In this document: positions 8,597 to 17,087 of the stretch, piece by piece
Position numbering within the stretch: position 1 is the stretch's first letter
How the letters are laid out: each line of letters begins with the position of its first letter
Assembly (NCBI RefSeq): GCF_014764445.1
Contig: NZ_CP061721.1
Coordinates: forward strand, 620,001 to 684,000
DNA from: Pseudarthrobacter sp. BIM B-2242
GTDB taxonomy: Bacteria; Actinomycetota; Actinomycetes; Actinomycetales; Micrococcaceae
DNA: 64,000 nt
Direction of reading: 5' to 3'
Notes under the pieces: model-generated
What the model was told of the DNA's origin: nothing
What the model saw: only the letters and a program-made list of their open reading frames with translations
Databases searched by the model: none
Made by a program: the position numbers and the translations under genes

Positions 8597-9232
8597 ATGC
8601 GCACTCTTGTTGTGGACCACCCGCTGGTCGCCCATAAGCTCACCGTCCTGAGGGACAAAAACACGCCGTCGCCGGTCTTCCGGATGCTGACGGAAGAGCT
8701 GGTGACACTGCTCGCGTACGAGGCCACCCGCGATGTGCGCACGCAGCCGGTGACCATCGAAACACCTGTGAGCACCACCGTTGGCACCGCTTTCACCAAG
8801 CCAACCCCGCTGGTGGTACCCATCCTGCGCGCGGGCCTCGGCATGCTGGAAGGCATGACCAAGCTGGTGCCCACCGCTGAAGTCGGCTTCCTGGGCATGG
8901 CCCGCGACGAGGAAACCCTGGACATCATCACTTACGCAGAACGCCTGCCGGAGGACCTCACGGACCGGCAGATCTTTGTGCTGGACCCGATGCTGGCCAC
9001 CGGAGGCACCCTCCGCGAAGCCATCAAGTTCCTGTTCAAGCGAGGCGCCTCTGACGTCACCTGCATCTGCCTTCTGGCCGCCCCCGAAGGCCTGGCGAAG
9101 CTGGAAGAAGAACTTGCTGATGCCAACGTAACCATCGTGCTCGCTTCCATCGACGAGAAGCTGAACGACAAGTCCTACATTGTTCCCGGGCTCGGCGACG
9201 CGGGTGACCGCCTGTACGGCATTGCCGGCTAA
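8597..9232 (+). CDS. upp: Uracil phosphoribosyltransferase
   Basis: 211-residue UPRTase making UMP from uracil and PRPP. The PRPP loop [12 protein letters not shown] and the uracil-binding C-terminal [15 protein letters not shown] are both present, as is PILRAGLGM. Length is standard. The ATG at 8597 lies six bases after TAGTTT with no Shine-Dalgarno box, suggesting a leaderless transcript. tadA and upp are often close in Arthrobacter-type genomes. Confidence 0.97.
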   Translation: MRTLVVDHPLVAHKLTVLRDKNTPSPVFRMLTEELVTLLAYEATRDVRTQPVTIETPVSTTVGTAFTKPTPLVVPILRAGLGMLEGMTKLVPTAEVGFLGMARDEETLDIITYAERLPEDLTDRQIFVLDPMLATGGTLREAIKFLFKRGASDVTCICLLAAPEGLAKLEEELADANVTIVLASIDEKLNDKSYIVPGLGDAGDRLYGIAG

Positions 9233-9305
9233 GCGGCAGTATTTGCCGGGCAGAGGGTAGCATCCAGGTCTTTCGGTTTTAAGAGGCCGCCGCTAGCCTG
9301 TGCGG

Positions 9306-9680
9306 ATGGACTGGAAACTTGAACTCGTCTTTGTCCCTGTGTCCGATGTGGACCGCGCGAAGGATTTTTACGTCAACAAGGTTGGCTTTAATGCCGACTT
9401 CGACGAGCGGCCCATGGACGGCATCCGCTTTGTCCAGCTGACGCCACGCGGCTCCGGCTGCTCCATCTGTATTGGCGAGGGCCTCAATGATGCCCCGCCG
9501 GGCACAGCCCCGAGCCTGCAGCTGGTGGTCAGTGACATCCATGCCGCCCATGACTACCTCAAGAACAACGGGGTGGACGTGAGCGACGTGGACGTCCAGG
9601 CCTGGGGTCACTTTGTGTACTTCGCGGACCCTGACGGCAACAAGTGGGCCGTGCAGTACATCCCGGGACGGGAAGCCTAG
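9306..9680 (+). CDS. VOC-family (glyoxalase/bleomycin-resistance fold) protein
   Basis: 124-residue single VOC protein: a first beta-alpha unit beginning MDWKLELVFVPVSDVDRAKDFY and a second ending HFVYFADPDGNKWAVQYI. Metal-ligand positions of true glyoxalases are only partly kept, so the reaction cannot be named; such proteins range from isomerases to antibiotic binders. The ATG at 9306 sits six bases after TAGCCT without a ribosome binding site, another leaderless candidate. Confidence 0.88.
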   Translation: MDWKLELVFVPVSDVDRAKDFYVNKVGFNADFDERPMDGIRFVQLTPRGSGCSICIGEGLNDAPPGTAPSLQLVVSDIHAAHDYLKNNGVDVSDVDVQAWGHFVYFADPDGNKWAVQYIPGREA

Positions 9681-9726
9681 GACACTCGGGACACGAAGCC
9701 TGGAACATCTGGGGCAAGATGGAGCG

Positions 9727-10407
9727 ATGAGCATTCCAGCCCCCGCTTCCACCGTCATGCTTTCCTGCCGTGCAGTCCTCTTCGACATGGACGGCACCCT
9801 GGTGGACTCCACCGCTGTCGTCGAGCAGGTGTGGGGTGAGTTCGCCGCACGCTACAGCCTGGACATCGCAGAGATCATCCGGACTTCACATGGTGTGCAG
9901 GCCATTGACACTGTGCGGCGGTTCGCGCCGGAGGGTGCAGACGTGGCCGCCCTCACGGAGGAACTCGGCGCAATGGAACGCGTGCGGACCGAGGGCATTG
10001 TCGCGCTGCCGGGCATCGCCCGCCTGCTACAGAGCCTCCCGGCTGACGCGATCGCGCTGGTCACTTCCGCAGACCGGCTTCTGGCGGATATCCGCATGGA
10101 AGCCGCAGGGCTGGCCATGCCGGCAACAGCCCTCACTGCGGACCTGGTGACGCGGGGCAAGCCGCATCCTGAAGGCTACCTGCGGGCCGCTTCACTGCTG
10201 GGCGTGGAGCCGGAGGATGCCGTGGTGTTTGAGGATGCGCCGGCCGGAATTGCCGCCGGTGTGGCCGCAGGCATGCGGACCGTGGCCGTGGGTCCTAATA
10301 CCGGCCCGCTGCCTGAAGGGGTGCTGCATATCCAGGACTACAGTTCAGTCACTGCAGCAGTGGATGCGGACGCCACGGGCCGCAGGATCATTTCATTCCG
10401 GCTCTAG
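9727..10407 (+). CDS. HAD-family phosphatase (sugar-phosphatase-like)
   Basis: 226-residue HAD subfamily IA hydrolase, a likely soluble small-molecule (sugar or glycerol) phosphatase. Motif I is FDMDGTLVD, motif II VTSADR, the motif III lysine is in RGKPHPEGY, and motif IV is VVFEDAPAGIAAG. The cap lies between residues 20 and 90. The ATG at 9727 is chosen since motif I then falls near residue 20. It is followed by a perfect inverted repeat shared with the convergent neighbour. Confidence 0.9.
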   Translation: MSIPAPASTVMLSCRAVLFDMDGTLVDSTAVVEQVWGEFAARYSLDIAEIIRTSHGVQAIDTVRRFAPEGADVAALTEELGAMERVRTEGIVALPGIARLLQSLPADAIALVTSADRLLADIRMEAAGLAMPATALTADLVTRGKPHPEGYLRAASLLGVEPEDAVVFEDAPAGIAAGVAAGMRTVAVGPNTGPLPEGVLHIQDYSSVTAAVDADATGRRIISFRL

Positions 10408-10506
10408 GGCCGGCATCCACTTCCATTTGTGCGCAGGAACGGCGCTGCCCCGTCACCGGACACGCAGGGTCCGGCAATGCCGGATGCCGTGGGCTCCCGC
10501 TCACGA

Positions 10507-10542
10507 CAGCAGGCCCTGAACCGGGGGATTCAGGGCCTGCTG
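10507..10542. terminator. Bidirectional terminator between convergent genes
   Basis: Perfect 14-bp arms CAGCAGGCCCTGAA (10507-10520) and TTCAGGGCCTGCTG (10529-10542) around an eight-base loop, between the HAD and transglycosylase-like genes. No T run on either side. Confidence 0.7.
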
Positions 10543-10568
10543 CGCATTACGGATGCTGAAAATCTGGC

Positions 10569-11234
10569 TTAGTACCAGTTGTTCGACAGGTGGAAGTTCA
10601 GCGCACCGCACGGTGACTGGTAGCGCTCCTGGATGTAGTTCAGTCCCCAGTTGATCTGGGTGCGGTAGTTGGTGAGCCAGTCCGCACCTGCGCTCGCCAT
10701 TTTCTCGGCGGGGAGCGACTGGACGATGCCGTAGGCACCGCTGCTGGGGTTGGTGGCCGTGGTGGTCCAGTCAGATTCCTTGGTCCACAGGGTCTGCAGG
10801 CACTGCATCTGGTCCGGCGCCCAGCCGTAGCTGGCCAGCTGGCCAGCCGCATATGCCTGGGCTCCGGCGGGGTCGTCCACGGCTACAGCCGGGGCAGGCT
10901 CAGGGGCGGGTGCGGGCTCGGGGGCCGGGGCCGGTGCCGGTTCAGCGGCCTGCGGGGCAACGCTGATTTCGGGCTCCGGGGACGGGGCGGCCTTGGCCTG
11001 AACCTCTGCTTTTTCCATGCTCAGCTTGGACTCGAGGTCGGCCGTGGACAACTGCTGGGTGTCGCTGGCAGCTGCCAGCTGGCTGGCTTCGTTTGCCTGG
11101 CCTGCTGCGCCCACACCGATGAGGAGAGCGCATGCCGCGGTGAAGACGGCTGCCCGCTGGGCCAGGGAGGGAATCTTGCGGTGATTTTTGGTGGACCCGT
11201 TCTCCGGGCGCGTTTGTACCTTGGATTCAGACAT
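10569..11234 (-). CDS. Secreted lytic-transglycosylase-like (resuscitation-type) wall hydrolase
   Basis: 221-residue exported protein. A basic N terminus and hydrophobic segment (AAVFTAACALLIGVGAAGQA, about residues 28-47) form a signal peptide. Next is a helical stretch, then a Pro/Ala/Glu spacer of EPAPAP repeats, then a C-terminal domain of about 85 residues. That domain has the catalytic-type Glu in LWTKESDW and the GAYGIVQS motif of the SLT/transglycosylase-like fold, plus two Cys that could form a disulfide. Predicted role is peptidoglycan turnover. A c-di-AMP riboswitch lies immediately upstream, as for many actinobacterial rpf-type hydrolases. Confidence 0.85.
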   Translation of the reverse strand: MSESKVQTRPENGSTKNHRKIPSLAQRAAVFTAACALLIGVGAAGQANEASQLAAASDTQQLSTADLESKLSMEKAEVQAKAAPSPEPEISVAPQAAEPAPAPAPEPAPAPEPAPAVAVDDPAGAQAYAAGQLASYGWAPDQMQCLQTLWTKESDWTTTATNPSSGAYGIVQSLPAEKMASAGADWLTNYRTQINWGLNYIQERYQSPCGALNFHLSNNWY

Positions 11235-11241
11235 GATGGAT

Positions 11242-11406
11242 CGCCTCTCACACCTGCGGAGTTAGCTGTCGGGTTCGGATGAGGGCATCCGGCCACACGG
11301 AAACATCACGTGCTGGCTTCACCCCAAGGGCATTTACGCCCGGGACTCTGGGTCCCCCGCCTCTGCCTCTGAATACGGGATCCGGGAAGCGGCAGAGCTT
11401 GGCGAC
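11242..11406 (-). promoter_or_regulatory. ydaO/yuaA-type cyclic di-AMP riboswitch
   Basis: Read on the minus strand the leader contains, in order, GCCAAGCTCTGCCG, GGGGGACCC, TTGGGGTGAAGCC, then CCGAACCCGACAGCTAAC and CGCAGGTGTGAGAGG. These blocks and their order match the conserved core of ydaO riboswitches that precede actinobacterial rpf and wall-hydrolase genes. The final GAGAGG also serves as the ribosome binding site region of the gene, hinting at control of translation or of an overlapping terminator. Known members turn expression off when c-di-AMP is bound. Confidence 0.93.
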
Positions 11407-11490
11407 ATCCGGATATGCGGCCCGAACGGGAACCGCACCCCATTGACGCTACAGGAGCGCGGAGCTTAAGTCACATTTTGGTAACGGAGA

Positions 11491-13011
11491 TCACGACGTC
11501 GGCGCGTTGCCTTGCGGTGCCGTAACTCCCATGGGAAGGCGCAAAACAAACGCCGTGCGTCCAGGGCGCGATGCTACGTCAACCGTGCCGCCGTGCGCCT
11601 CGGCGATTGACTGGACGATGGACAGGCCGAGGCCGCTGGTGCCTTCGGCGGCCCCAACGCCGGACGCGGGCGCAGTGCCTTTGCGGGCCGCGTCTGCGCG
11701 GGCAAACCTGGCAAAAACGTGGTCCACGAATTCCGGTGGGATGCCGCCGCCGTCGTCCGTCACGGTAACGACTGCACTGCCGGCGGACTTTTCCACACTG
11801 GTGACCACGGTGGTGCCCGGGGCCGTGTGCTTGCGCGCGTTGGAGAGCAGATTTACCAGTACCTGGCGAAGCTGCGCCGCGTCGCCATTGACCGACACCG
11901 GCTCATCAGGGAGTTCCAGGCGCCAGTTGTGGCCGGGTGCGATAACTTTTTCATCGCTGACTGCCTCGATCACGAGCTGGGTCAGGTCAACCTCGCTGAG
12001 TTTCAGGGGCTGCCCTTCGTCAAGCCGGGCGAGCAGGAGCAGGTCCTCCACCAGGGTGGTCATGCGTTCGGACTGGCTCTGCACGCGTGCGAGGGACTTC
12101 CGGCCGTCCGGCGTGAAGTCTTCGGTCATCCGCATCAGCTCCGTGTACCCGCGGATGGCGGTCAACGGGGTGCGCAGTTCATGCGAGGCATCGGCAACGA
12201 ACTGCCGCACCTTCGTCTCGCTCCGCTGACGCGCCTCAAGGGCGCTGGCGACGTTGTCCAGCATCAGGTTCAGGGCGTGGCCCACGCTGCCCACTTCGGT
12301 TCCGGGATTGGCGGTCGACGGCGGGACGCGCACCGCGAGGGCCACCTCGCCGGCGTCCAGCGGGAGCCGCGCAACCTTGGTTGCCACCTCGGACAGCTGC
12401 TCCAACGGCTGCATGGTCCGGCGGATCAGCACCGTTCCGGCGAGTCCGATCAGCACCAGCCCGCCCAGCGAGACAAAGACAAAGGTCCACACCAGGGAAG
12501 CGAGGGTGCTTTCCTTGCCGGCCAGGGGAAGCCCGGTGACCAAAACGTCGCCGAAGCCGGTTTCCACGGCCACAATCCGGTAATCCCCGTTGGAGAGTGG
12601 GCGATCCACGGGATTGCCGTTCCGCGTCAGCGCCAGCAGTGTTTGCTTGTCTTCAGAGCTGAGCGCAGACCGGGTGGTGTCCGAGTCGAGGTAGCCGCCA
12701 ATGTTGATCTGACCGTTGACGATGCGCGCATTCAGGGTTCCGACACTCTGGCCACGGGCATCCAGGGGATCCCTGCCGTTGAAGCCACCCTGGGGCGGGC
12801 GGCCGGGATCATTCGAGCGGTTGGCGGCCTGGCTCAACTGTTCATCCAGCTGCCTGGTAAGGAACGAATCCATGGAGGCATAGCTGAACAGGCCCACGGC
12901 GCCGCAGATGGCCACCAGCAACGTCATTGCCAGCAGGATCAGGCGCGTGCGCAGGTGCCAGGTTGCCGGTTTCAGCCAGCTGCGGCCAGGGTGCGTGATT
13001 TCTCGCGGCAT
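11491..13011 (-). CDS. Two-component sensor histidine kinase
   Basis: 506-residue membrane kinase. TM1 is near residues 24-46, an extracellular sensor of about 115 residues follows, and TM2 is near 168-190. HAMP comes next, then HisKA with phospho-acceptor His in HELRTPLTAIRGY near residue 280, and HATPase_c with N box NLLSNARKH and G boxes DDGGGIPPEF and GLGLSI. Architecture resembles MprB/TrcS-type kinases. It starts 11 bases after the stop of the response regulator and is surely co-transcribed with it. The stimulus is not evident. Confidence 0.94.
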   Translation of the reverse strand: MPREITHPGRSWLKPATWHLRTRLILLAMTLLVAICGAVGLFSYASMDSFLTRQLDEQLSQAANRSNDPGRPPQGGFNGRDPLDARGQSVGTLNARIVNGQINIGGYLDSDTTRSALSSEDKQTLLALTRNGNPVDRPLSNGDYRIVAVETGFGDVLVTGLPLAGKESTLASLVWTFVFVSLGGLVLIGLAGTVLIRRTMQPLEQLSEVATKVARLPLDAGEVALAVRVPPSTANPGTEVGSVGHALNLMLDNVASALEARQRSETKVRQFVADASHELRTPLTAIRGYTELMRMTEDFTPDGRKSLARVQSQSERMTTLVEDLLLLARLDEGQPLKLSEVDLTQLVIEAVSDEKVIAPGHNWRLELPDEPVSVNGDAAQLRQVLVNLLSNARKHTAPGTTVVTSVEKSAGSAVVTVTDDGGGIPPEFVDHVFARFARADAARKGTAPASGVGAAEGTSGLGLSIVQSIAEAHGGTVDVASRPGRTAFVLRLPMGVTAPQGNAPTS

Positions 13012-13022
13012 GGACGGCGGCG

Positions 13023-13763
13023 CTATTCGGCCGGTTTGATGACGTAGCCGGCACCCCGCACGGTGTGAATCATGGGCGGGTGCACTGCATCCACCTTCTT
13101 GCGAAGATAGGAGATGTAGAGCTCCACAATGTTCGCCTGGCCGCCGAAATCGTAGTTCCAGACCCGGTCGAGGATCTGCGCCTTGCTGATGACGCGCCTG
13201 GGGTTCTCCATCAGGTAGCGGAGCAGCTCGAACTGGGTTGCCGTCAGCTGCAGCCCGTCACCGGCCCGGGTGACTTCACGGGTGTCGATGTTGAGGACAA
13301 GGTCGCCCACCACCAGCTCGGCCGTGTCCATCGCAGCCACGCCGGACCGCTGAACCAGGCGGTGCAGCCGCAGCAGGACCTCTTCCATGCTGAAGGGCTT
13401 CGTGACGTAGTCGTCCCCGCCGGCGGCCAGCCCTACAATCCGGTCCTGGACGGCGTCCTTGGCAGTCAGGAACAGCGCAGGTACCTCCGGGGCAAAGGCG
13501 CGGATCCTGCCCAGCAGCTCAACGCCGTCGAACCCCGGCAGCATGACGTCCAGTACCAGGACGTCCGGGCGGAACTCCTTGGCGAGCTTTACGGCCTCCG
13601 GGCCGTCCGCGGCCACGGCAACGGACCAGCCGGCCATGCGCAACCCCATGCTCATAAGCTCAGAGAGGCTGGGTTCGTCGTCGACTACCAAGGCGCGGAT
13701 AGGGGAGCCGTCCGGGTGGGTCAGCTGCGGAAGGTTGTTGGTCATGGAGTGCGAAGTGGCCAT
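13023..13763 (-). CDS. OmpR-family response regulator
   Basis: 246-residue regulator: an N-terminal receiver (acidic pair in VVDDEPS, phospho-acceptor Asp in LVLDVMLPGFDG near residue 70, Lys in VTKPFS) and a C-terminal winged helix (QFELLRYLMENP, then VELYISYLRKKVD, then TVRGAGYVIKP). It is the first gene of the pair with the kinase. The first 20 residues precede the receiver and the ATG at 13745 (MTNNLPQ) is an alternative start. Related to TrcR/MprA-type regulators. Confidence 0.94.
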   Translation of the reverse strand: MATSHSMTNNLPQLTHPDGSPIRALVVDDEPSLSELMSMGLRMAGWSVAVAADGPEAVKLAKEFRPDVLVLDVMLPGFDGVELLGRIRAFAPEVPALFLTAKDAVQDRIVGLAAGGDDYVTKPFSMEEVLLRLHRLVQRSGVAAMDTAELVVGDLVLNIDTREVTRAGDGLQLTATQFELLRYLMENPRRVISKAQILDRVWNYDFGGQANIVELYISYLRKKVDAVHPPMIHTVRGAGYVIKPAE

Positions 13764-14456
13764 GGGACAACTCTCTGATCTTTCGGTTAGCTCACGCTAT
13801 GGGGTTCCTGTGTGCACGCTGTGAATCTCAGCCTAGCGAGCTGAACGGCCCGCCGGCGCGTCCCCCGGTCCTATGTGCGGAACGGCACCACGGGGCCTAA
13901 AGACCGTGTTAAGCCGCTTCCGTTGCCGGTTTGGACGAAATTCCCGGCTGCAGGAGCGTCCGCGGGTGGACAGAAGACAAAACGGGAGGCGCAATTTCGG
14001 TAAACCATACGTCGATGAATTTCAAGAGTCCGTGCCTGGTTCCAGCCGAATAAAGTTCGTCAACTTTGCCTGCACGGGCGGTTCTTCCGGATAACAAGTG
14101 TTATTTTATCGTTCTGCCAGAATCGTGATCTACACCACAATTTGCGGTTTTGTCTCACAATGCGGAATGACTGACCCTTTGTTACTTGCAAGTTTTCATT
14201 GTTACGTTGCACACTTTCAATTGTGAACAAGAACTCAACAGCACCTGCAGCCGCAGAATATTGGCCCAGCACATCCGCTGCTGCCGACATGCGCTGTTGT
14301 CGAATGCACGCCTGACCTTCAAACCCCACGAAGTTCTTAGGCATTCGCCTACTCCCCCCGGTCCAGAGTCGGGCGCCCCTCCCTTCCAGATTTTCATTGC
14401 AGGCAACCCGAGCATTCGAGCCGCGATGACGGCCATTCACATTGAGGTAAGCATTC
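13764..14456. other. Long intergenic region, locally AT-rich, with two short palindromes
   Basis: About 690 bases between the divergent response regulator and winged-helix gene. From about 14050 to 14260 it is clearly richer in A and T than its surroundings. It holds the perfect dyads ATAACA-AG-TGTTAT (14091-14104) and ACTTGCAAGT (14184-14193), both plausible operators, and ends with a GAGGTAA box before the next start. No credible gene was found; frames on the minus strand here lack protein-like composition. Confidence 0.6.
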
Positions 14457-15323
14457 ATGTCAGTTGCATCCGGATACGTCCACATCTCCGTCCGTAACGC
14501 AGGTAAGCCCAGCCAGGCAGCCGGGCTCCGCCAAGGCTTTGGCACCCGGCCCGCGTTCGCCCCGGCCACCTCCGGAACCAGCTTTCCCGCTCCCGGCTAC
14601 GTCCCCCAGGGTTACAACCCCAACTCCTACGGCCAGCTGCGCGCCGTCCAGCCCGCCGAAGCCGCGCCGTTTACCGCGCCGACGCCGGTGGTATCGGGGC
14701 CCAACACCGTGCGCCCCGTCGCCAACGACAACGTGGCCCGTGGATTTGTCCTGTACATGGGGATCGATGAGGAGACTGCCGCAGCTGCAGGAACCTCCAT
14801 TGCCAAGCTTGCCCAGGAAATCCGCGCCTATGCGCAGTCCCTCATCACCGGTGCCGAAACGTACGCAGCGGTCGCCATGGCTCCCGCGGGCGCCCCGGGT
14901 TCCGCGCTCGACGTCGTCCGTTCCACCTTTGGCGACCCCACCGTCAACGCACAGAAGCGCACCGAAACCGCCCGGCTGCAGCAGTCTGCGGAGCCGCGTC
15001 CGTCCGGTGTGCTGATCGACCTTGCCCGCCGCGAAGTCCACCTCGACGGCGAATCCCTGAACCTGACCTTCAAAGAGTTCGAACTCCTTAACTACCTCGT
15101 CGAAAACGGCACCCGCACGGTTGGCCGCGATGAACTGCTCGAGGGCCTGTGGCGCAACGCCGAGGAGGTCCCGAACGAGCGCACCATCGACGTCCACATC
15201 CGCCGTCTCCGCTCCAAGCTCGGCCGCCTGGCCAACACTGTCCGCACGGTCCGCGGCCAGGGCTACCGCTTCTACGAGCACCCCGAAGTAGTTGTCTGGG
15301 CCGCTCCGGAATACTCGATCTAG
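14457..15323 (+). CDS. Winged-helix transcriptional regulator without a receiver domain
   Basis: 288-residue DNA-binding protein. The C-terminal 95 residues are a clear OmpR-type winged helix (LTFKEFELLNYLVENGTRTV, then DVHIRRLRSKLG, then TVRGQGYRFYEHP). The N-terminal 190 residues are not a receiver: a Pro/Ala/Tyr-rich stretch is followed by a mixed region (ARGFVLYMGIDEETAAAAG) of unknown fold, and no phospho-acceptor Asp is apparent. The ATG at 14457 has GAGGTAA upstream. The very long AT-rich upstream region suggests complex control. Conserved in Arthrobacter-like genomes in my recollection; target genes unknown. Confidence 0.82.
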   Translation: MSVASGYVHISVRNAGKPSQAAGLRQGFGTRPAFAPATSGTSFPAPGYVPQGYNPNSYGQLRAVQPAEAAPFTAPTPVVSGPNTVRPVANDNVARGFVLYMGIDEETAAAAGTSIAKLAQEIRAYAQSLITGAETYAAVAMAPAGAPGSALDVVRSTFGDPTVNAQKRTETARLQQSAEPRPSGVLIDLARREVHLDGESLNLTFKEFELLNYLVENGTRTVGRDELLEGLWRNAEEVPNERTIDVHIRRLRSKLGRLANTVRTVRGQGYRFYEHPEVVVWAAPEYSI

Positions 15324-15339
15324 TCCTTCAGCGACGCGC

Positions 15340-15374
15340 GAAAGCGGCTGCACCCCTCGGTGCGGCCGCTTTCG
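15340..15374 (+). terminator. Terminator after the winged-helix regulator
   Basis: GAAAGCGGC (15340-15348) pairs with GCCGCTTTC (15365-15373), extended inward by TGCACC/GGTGCG-type pairing. It lies just after the stop at 15323. Confidence 0.75.
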
Positions 15375-15423
15375 AGCGTTCCGGGCCAGCGAGCATTGGC
15401 CTCCGCGGCTATAGGGTGGAGGC

Positions 15424-15951
15424 ATGAGCGACCACCACATTAAGCGCCTGGTGATCATGCGCCATGCCAAGGCGGACTGGCCCGGCGGCGTGGCTGACCA
15501 CGAACGGCCGCTGGAGGAACGCGGGCACCGGGAAGCACCCCTGGCCGGAAAATGGCTGGCCAAACACAACATCTACCCGGACTTCATCCTGTGTTCCAGC
15601 GCGCTTCGCACCCGTCAGACGTGCACGTGGGTGTGCTCAGAGCTCGGGGACAAGGCGCCGACGCCGAAACTTGAGGACGGTCTGTATGCTGCCTCCGCGT
15701 TGCGTATGCTCACTGTGGTCAACCACGTGCCGGACACCGTCACCACGCTGATGCTCATCTCGCACATGCCCGGCGTCCAGGACCTGGCCATGCACCTGGC
15801 ATCCCGTGACTCGGACCATGACGCCTACATGGACGCGGCAACGCGCTATCCCACCAGCGCCCTGACGGTCCTGGAAACGGACAAGTCCTGGGCCGAACTG
15901 GACGGCCAGGACGCCCGGATCACCAAATTCAAGGTTCCGCGCGCCCACTGA
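15424..15951 (+). CDS. SixA-like histidine phosphatase
   Basis: 175-residue histidine-phosphatase-superfamily protein. The RHG-type motif is VIMRHAKADWP (nucleophile His) and the second core is LISHMPGVQDL; the Arg of SALRTRQT completes the phosphate pocket. SixA enzymes remove phosphate from histidine-phosphotransfer domains, but actinobacterial members have unproven substrates. The ATG at 15424 is preceded by GGAGG and, six bases upstream, by TAGGGT, so either leadered or leaderless initiation is possible. Confidence 0.9.
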   Translation: MSDHHIKRLVIMRHAKADWPGGVADHERPLEERGHREAPLAGKWLAKHNIYPDFILCSSALRTRQTCTWVCSELGDKAPTPKLEDGLYAASALRMLTVVNHVPDTVTTLMLISHMPGVQDLAMHLASRDSDHDAYMDAATRYPTSALTVLETDKSWAELDGQDARITKFKVPRAH

Positions 15952-16055
15952 CCTGCGCCGGGAGACTCGCCGCCGGGAGACACGTCACGGCTGCTACCGA
16001 GTCCAGCCTGTGTCCACCATTGGTCCGCCGTCCGGCGCTCTGTCAGAGTTGAACC

Positions 16056-17087
16056 GTGAACCTCCGACACTCCCTCCTGGCCCTCCTGGTCGCCGTTCTC
16101 TGGGGCCTGAACTTTGTGGCCATCGATATGGGGTTGCACACCGGCAGCGGGGAGGTTCCGCCGCTGCTGTTCGTTGCCATGCGGTTCGTCCTGGTGGTCT
16201 TCCCTTTGATCTTCTTTATCCGGAAGCCGGATGTCAGCTGGAAGGCGATCATCGGCGTCGGGCTCTTTATGAGTGCCGGCCAGTTTGGCCTCCTGTACCT
16301 GGCGATGGCCCTGGGCATGCCGGCCGGCCTCGCTTCCCTTGTCCTGCAGGCGCAGGTGCTGCTGACGGTGCTGCTGTCGGCCGGGTTGCTCGGGGAGCGG
16401 CCCAGCCGAAGCCAGCTGTTCGGCGTTGTGCTTGGCGTTGCCGGCCTGGCGGTGGTGGCGGTGGGACGCAGCGCCGTGGCGCCTGTCCTGCCGCTGATCA
16501 TCGTGCTTGGGGCAGCGCTGTCGTGGGCTGTCGGGAACGTGGTGGCCCGCCAGGCTAAGGCCGCGTCAGGACTCGGGCTGGTGGTCTGGTCCGGTGCCGT
16601 GGTGCCGCTGCCGCTCGCCGGACTCTCGTTCCTGGTGGACGGGCCCGCGGCGGTTCTGGGAACGCTGGCCAACCTGCAGCCGGTCACCATCCTCAGCGCG
16701 CTCTACACCGCCATTTTCGGCTCACTGGTTGGGTACGGAATCTGGAACCGGCTGCTTGCGCGCTACCCGTCGTCCGCCGTGGTTCCCTTCACGCTGCTGG
16801 TCCCCGTGGTGGGGATGAGTGCTGCCTGGCTGGTCCTTGCCGAGGTTCCGACGCCGGCCGAACTGGCTGGCGGCGCAATCCTCCTGGGCGGGGTGGCGAC
16901 GGCGGTGCTCACCGGCGGGCGCACGTCCCGTCAGCGGCGGGACGCCGAATTGGTGCCGGATTTGGGGGCCGGCTTGAGCGCCGGGTTACGCACCGGGGAC
17001 GCGGACGCCGACGTCCGCTTGGCCGGCACGGGTACCCGCGCCCCCGCGGGCAGCCGGGCAGGGGCCCGGGCGCCGGAGGCGCGCTGA
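16056..17087 (+). CDS. EamA/DMT-family transporter
   Basis: 343-residue membrane protein with about ten hydrophobic helices forming two EamA repeats (opening LLALLVAVLWGLNFVAIDMG; second repeat PLIIVLGAALSWAVGNVVARQ). Such carriers export metabolites or amino acids; the substrate is unknown. It starts with GTG. The last 50 residues are an Arg/Ala/Gly-rich cytosolic tail encoded over the 3' end of the convergent gene at 16931-17677, a 157-bp antisense overlap. Confidence 0.88.
   Translation: MNLRHSLLALLVAVLWGLNFVAIDMGLHTGSGEVPPLLFVAMRFVLVVFPLIFFIRKPDVSWKAIIGVGLFMSAGQFGLLYLAMALGMPAGLASLVLQAQVLLTVLLSAGLLGERPSRSQLFGVVLGVAGLAVVAVGRSAVAPVLPLIIVLGAALSWAVGNVVARQAKAASGLGLVVWSGAVVPLPLAGLSFLVDGPAAVLGTLANLQPVTILSALYTAIFGSLVGYGIWNRLLARYPSSAVVPFTLLVPVVGMSAAWLVLAEVPTPAELAGGAILLGGVATAVLTGGRTSRQRRDAELVPDLGAGLSAGLRTGDADADVRLAGTGTRAPAGSRAGARAPEAR

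Noticed and set aside
10870..10960. EPAPAP repeats in the transglycosylase-like gene as a minisatellite
   Set aside because: The DNA units vary and the pattern is a common Pro/Ala wall-spanning spacer.
14060..14569. Open frame of 169 codons on the minus strand across the AT-rich intergenic region
   Set aside because: Composition is not protein-like, there is no ribosome binding site, and it runs into the start of the winged-helix gene on the other strand.
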